Below, piece after piece: positions 30,371 to 32,859 of a DNA stretch of 32,859 bases. The stretch spans positions 1 through 32,859 of the forward strand of contig LVWT01000021.1 in the NCBI GenBank assembly GCA_002083405.1. The letters run 5' to 3'. The notes beneath the pieces are model-generated. The model was not told where the DNA came from and searched no databases. It was given only the letters and a program-made list of their open reading frames with translations. The DNA comes from Nitrospira sp. SG-bin2. Lineage in GTDB: Bacteria > Nitrospirota > Nitrospiria > Nitrospirales > Nitrospiraceae. The position numbers and the translations under genes are program-made. Numbering within the stretch: position 1 is the stretch's first letter; every line of letters begins with the position of its first letter.

Positions 30371-31558
30371 ATGCCAGGGGAGAACATTACCCAAACCGTA
30401 AGTGATCGATACGCCCGAGCGGCCAGCTCGGGCGAGCACATGTGTTGCCCGACCAGCTATGACATGAGCCATCTCAAGACCTTCATCCCGGAGGAGGTCC
30501 TCAAGATTTCTTATGGCTGCGGCACCCCCGCAGGGCTGAATACAGTGAACGTCGGCGAAACCGTTCTGGACATCGGGTCGGGAGGCGGCATCGACTGTTT
30601 TGAAGCCTCGCGCCTCGTCGGCCAGACCGGCCGCGTGATCGGCATCGACATGACGGATACGATGCTGGAGATCGCGCGCAGGAACGCCGTCATCGTGGCC
30701 GGCAATCTCGGCTACCCCGCTTCCAATGTGGAGTTCAAGAAAGGTATGGCCGATGCCATGCCGGTGGCGGACGGCACAGTTGATTTGATCATCTCCAATT
30801 GCGTGATCAATCTGGCCCCCGACAAACGCAAGGTCTTCCGTGAGATGTTCCGCGTCGCGAAACCGGGTGGGCGGTTCACGATCTCGGATATTGTCGCCGA
30901 CCAGCCTGTGTCGCAATACCTCGTTCACGATGCGGAGAAATGGGGCGATTGCCTGTCTGGCGCCCTGACGCTCACCGACTACATGGCGGGTATGACGGAG
31001 GCGGGATTTGTCGGCATTCACCTGATCAAGTCGTCCCCCTGGCAGCGAATCGACGGCATTCACTTCTTCTCGGTGACCTTGACCGGCTACAAACTCCTTG
31101 CCAATGCACCGGCATCAGGCCCACGCTATGCCACATTGCGAGGCCCCTTCAGCCGCGTGGTGGATGAACGGGGCACATGTTACCGGCGCGGAGTCCCTCA
31201 AACACTCACACCGGACTCGGCCCTCGTGCTGAGCCAACCACCGTTTGCTCCGTTGTTTATCTTGTCACAAGAGCCTGTGACGCTCGACCAGACGGATCCG
31301 AGATGGGTGGCGGTGCTTCCCGAACAAACCCCCTGTGTGTGGACGGGTGATTTTGCGCTCTTGGCCGGACCGTTCCTGGAAGCGCACGACGATGACCACC
31401 ATATCTACCGCCGGGGCGAACCGTTGGAGATCTGCTCCAAGACGTGTGGCGTATTAGAAACTGACGGCTACGCGCCTCATTTTGCGATCATCAATCGCGC
31501 GGGCCAGATGGTCAGCGGTGAGGCCGTTAGTTGTTCCCCTGAAGGAGCCTGCTGTTGA
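30371..31558 (+). CDS. arsM: Arsenite S-adenosylmethionine methyltransferase ArsM with C-terminal extension
   Basis: The 395-residue protein has the SAM-binding motif ETVLDIGSGGGIDCFEASRL (about 63-82) and the three arsenic-binding Cys: Cys50 (SYGCGTP), Cys144 (ISNCVINL) and Cys194 (WGDCLSG), which correspond to Cys72/174/224 of the algal enzyme; the last two keep the 50-residue spacing. Cys25-Cys26 give the usual N-terminal thiols. From about 245 on there is an extra domain ending SCSPEGACC, seen in many bacterial ArsM. It methylates As(III) to mono- and dimethyl forms in the cytoplasm. GGGGGAG precedes the ATG. Confidence 0.93.
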   Translation: MPGENITQTVSDRYARAASSGEHMCCPTSYDMSHLKTFIPEEVLKISYGCGTPAGLNTVNVGETVLDIGSGGGIDCFEASRLVGQTGRVIGIDMTDTMLEIARRNAVIVAGNLGYPASNVEFKKGMADAMPVADGTVDLIISNCVINLAPDKRKVFREMFRVAKPGGRFTISDIVADQPVSQYLVHDAEKWGDCLSGALTLTDYMAGMTEAGFVGIHLIKSSPWQRIDGIHFFSVTLTGYKLLANAPASGPRYATLRGPFSRVVDERGTCYRRGVPQTLTPDSALVLSQPPFAPLFILSQEPVTLDQTDPRWVAVLPEQTPCVWTGDFALLAGPFLEAHDDDHHIYRRGEPLEICSKTCGVLETDGYAPHFAIINRAGQMVSGEAVSCSPEGACC

Positions 31559-31914
31559 TAAAGCGTGCTTCGATAGGCGACATCCTGACCACGGGCCAAT
31601 GCGCCACGGTGCTGAAAGCCTTGGCGGATGGGACCCGACTGCGTCTTCTGGAGTCCCTGCTGGTCGAAGAGAAATGCGTGACGGAGCTTGTGCGAGAATT
31701 GCGCTGCCCGCAGCCGCACATCTCCCACCATCTTCGCATTCTCCGCGAAGCCGGGTTAGTCGAAGGACTCCGGGAAGGCAAGCAGGTCTGCTATCGCATT
31801 GTCCCGACGGTCCAACGGGCGTTAGCCAACCGGCAAGGGCAGGCCCTGAATTTTGGGTGTTGCGAGGTGCGATTCCCTGAAACTGTTTTGACTGCGGTAA
31901 CGCATGCACGCTGA
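31555..31914 (+). CDS. arsR: ArsR/SmtB-family metalloregulator
   Basis: The 119-residue protein has the ArsR winged helix: CATVLKALADGTRLRLLESL, KCVTELVRELRCPQPHISHHLRILREAGLV and EGKQVCYRIV. The Cys in EEKCVTEL is in the region where classical ArsR has CVCDL, but only one Cys is present there; Cys50-type and the C-terminal GCCEV pair may complete an arsenic site of a different type. It starts with TTG, AAGGAG 8 bases upstream, and the start overlaps the arsM stop (TTGA), so the two are coupled. Confidence 0.9.
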   Translation: MIKRASIGDILTTGQCATVLKALADGTRLRLLESLLVEEKCVTELVRELRCPQPHISHHLRILREAGLVEGLREGKQVCYRIVPTVQRALANRQGQALNFGCCEVRFPETVLTAVTHAR

Positions 31915-31962
31915 GGTAGCTTGGCTCGGGAGAGGGACTGTTGTGTGTGTGAGGACCCTGAC

Positions 31963-32859
31963 ATGCCGCTGACCCTGCTGGGGAGACATCATCCGCTGGC
32001 CTCGGCATCTGAACAGCTCAAGCTGCTCGCCGACACGCACGGCTATTCATCGTTTGCGACCCGACTTGATCAAGCCGGCCTCTTCCCGCTTCGAACGACC
32101 GGGATGACGGTGTTTCAGATCAACGTAGGGAAGCTCTGCAACCAGACCTGCAAGCACTGTCATGTGGACGCAGGCCCGGATCGGACCGAACGGATGTCGC
32201 GAGAAACAGCAGAGCTGTGCATGCAGGCGCTCGCCACAACCGACATTCCCACGGTTGATCTAACGGGGGGCGCACCGGAACTGAATCCCAATTTCCGATG
32301 GTTGGTCGAACACGCTCGCGGACTCGGTCGGCATGTGATGGATCGCTGTAATTTGTCCGTGCTCCTGATCCCCTCACAGGCAGACTTGGCCGAGTTTCTG
32401 GCGATGCATCGGGTTGAAATCATTGCCTCACTGCCTTCCTACCGCGCCAGCCAGACCGACGCGCAGCGAGGCGACGGCATTTTCGAGAAGTCGATCGAGG
32501 CGCTACGCCTGCTGAACGGGCTGGGATACGGCCGCCCCGAGAGCGGCCTGCTCTTGAATCTCGTGCACAATCCGGTCGGCGCCTTTCTCCCTCCCAAGCA
32601 AGAGGCCATCGAAGCGCAGTTTCGGAAAGAACTCCGGGGTCGCCATGGCGTCGAGTTCACCCATCTCTATACGATTGCCAACATGCCCGTGAGCCGATAT
32701 CTCGAGTTTCTCGTGGAGAGCGGCAACTACGAGCAGTATATGGAGCGGTTGGCCAACGCCTTCAATCCTACAGCGGCCGCTGGCGTGATGTGCCGGTCGA
32801 TGATTTCCATCGGGTGGGATGGCACGCTCTATGACTGCGACTTCAACCAGATGCTTGAA
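31963..32859 (+). CDS. arsS: Radical SAM protein ArsS (arsenosugar biosynthesis), cut by window end
   Basis: The 299 residues present include the radical SAM cluster motif CNQTCKHCHVDAGP (Cys59, Cys63, Cys66), DLTGGAPELNPNFRWLVEHA, the family-specific LPSYRASQTDAQRG and GLLLNLVHNPVGAFLPP, and CRSMISIGWDGTLYDCDFNQ near the C-terminus. ArsS is known to couple the adenosyl group of SAM to dimethylated arsenic on the way to arsenosugars; the adjacent ArsM makes that substrate. GAGGA lies 8 bases before ATG 31963. The C-terminal Cys-rich domain and the stop lie outside the window. Confidence 0.92.
   Translation, partial: MPLTLLGRHHPLASASEQLKLLADTHGYSSFATRLDQAGLFPLRTTGMTVFQINVGKLCNQTCKHCHVDAGPDRTERMSRETAELCMQALATTDIPTVDLTGGAPELNPNFRWLVEHARGLGRHVMDRCNLSVLLIPSQADLAEFLAMHRVEIIASLPSYRASQTDAQRGDGIFEKSIEALRLLNGLGYGRPESGLLLNLVHNPVGAFLPPKQEAIEAQFRKELRGRHGVEFTHLYTIANMPVSRYLEFLVESGNYEQYMERLANAFNPTAAAGVMCRSMISIGWDGTLYDCDFNQMLE

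Noticed and set aside
31945..31960. TGTGA-GGACCC-TGACA just before arsS as a seventh CRP-type site
   Set aside because: The right half (TGACA) does not fit TYACA, and it overlaps the likely ribosome site and start codon of arsS.
1..32859. CRISPR arrays, tRNA or rRNA genes
   Set aside because: I saw no regularly spaced direct repeats and no cloverleaf or rRNA-like segments on reading both strands.

Overview
The window is a moderately GC-rich bacterial chromosome segment dominated by accessory, metal- and stress-related genes. The DUF2934 small protein, the paired TVP38 plus mercuric-reductase-like genes, the CxxC mini-proteins and the strong GGAGG ribosome sites are what I would expect of a Nitrospira-like (Nitrospirota) genome. 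That placement is my inference from gene style; no marker gene lies in the window.

Layout. (1) 0.1-4.6 kb: an NAD(P)H-hydrate epimerase-like gene, a broken PagL-type lipid A deacylase, a TVP38 membrane protein, a DUF2934 protein, a small His-rich secreted protein and a broken outer-membrane barrel gene. (2) 4.7-10.9 kb: a Crp-type regulator, divergent from a TVP38 / FAD disulfide reductase / DUF3047 / DUF2892 / cupredoxin / polyprenyl synthase run. (3) 11.3-18.9 kb: a decayed integron. It holds a C-terminal scrap of an integron integrase, a Pc-like promoter, four attC sites and a minus-strand cassette array (glutamine-amidotransferase-like, isoprenylcysteine-methyltransferase-like, MarR with a divergent membrane gene, SRPBCC, DUF2269). 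An IS5-family element that cut into neighbouring genes bounds it, and one oppositely facing cassette lies at 11.3-11.8 kb. (4) 18.9-23.6 kb: a minus-strand run of two Cys-rich mini-proteins, a broken 4-oxalocrotonate tautomerase, an AhpD-like protein and a bufferin-type RiPP operon (DUF2282 precursor, DUF692/MNIO enzyme, DUF2063 partner, DoxX, decayed ECF sigma factor). (5) 23.9-30.1 kb: a mercury operon led by merR behind a MerR-type promoter: thioredoxin-like, merF, a CopZ-like Fe-S metallochaperone, a merB-merT fusion, merP, a broken AhpD-like gene, merA, a SHOCT protein and a secreted DsrE-like protein. (6) 30.4-32.9 kb: arsM-arsR-arsS, an arsenic methylation and probable arsenosugar set; arsS runs off the window.

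Two themes join the parts. First, six copies of one CRP-type palindrome, TGTRA-N6-TYACA, lie only between genes, in front of nearly every one of these modules. The window encodes a Crp-type regulator with a matching recognition helix, so a shared regulon is likely. Second, at least seven small accessory genes carry stop codons or frameshifts while the long metal-resistance genes are intact, which suggests selective decay of the accessory load, although assembly errors cannot be excluded from sequence alone.
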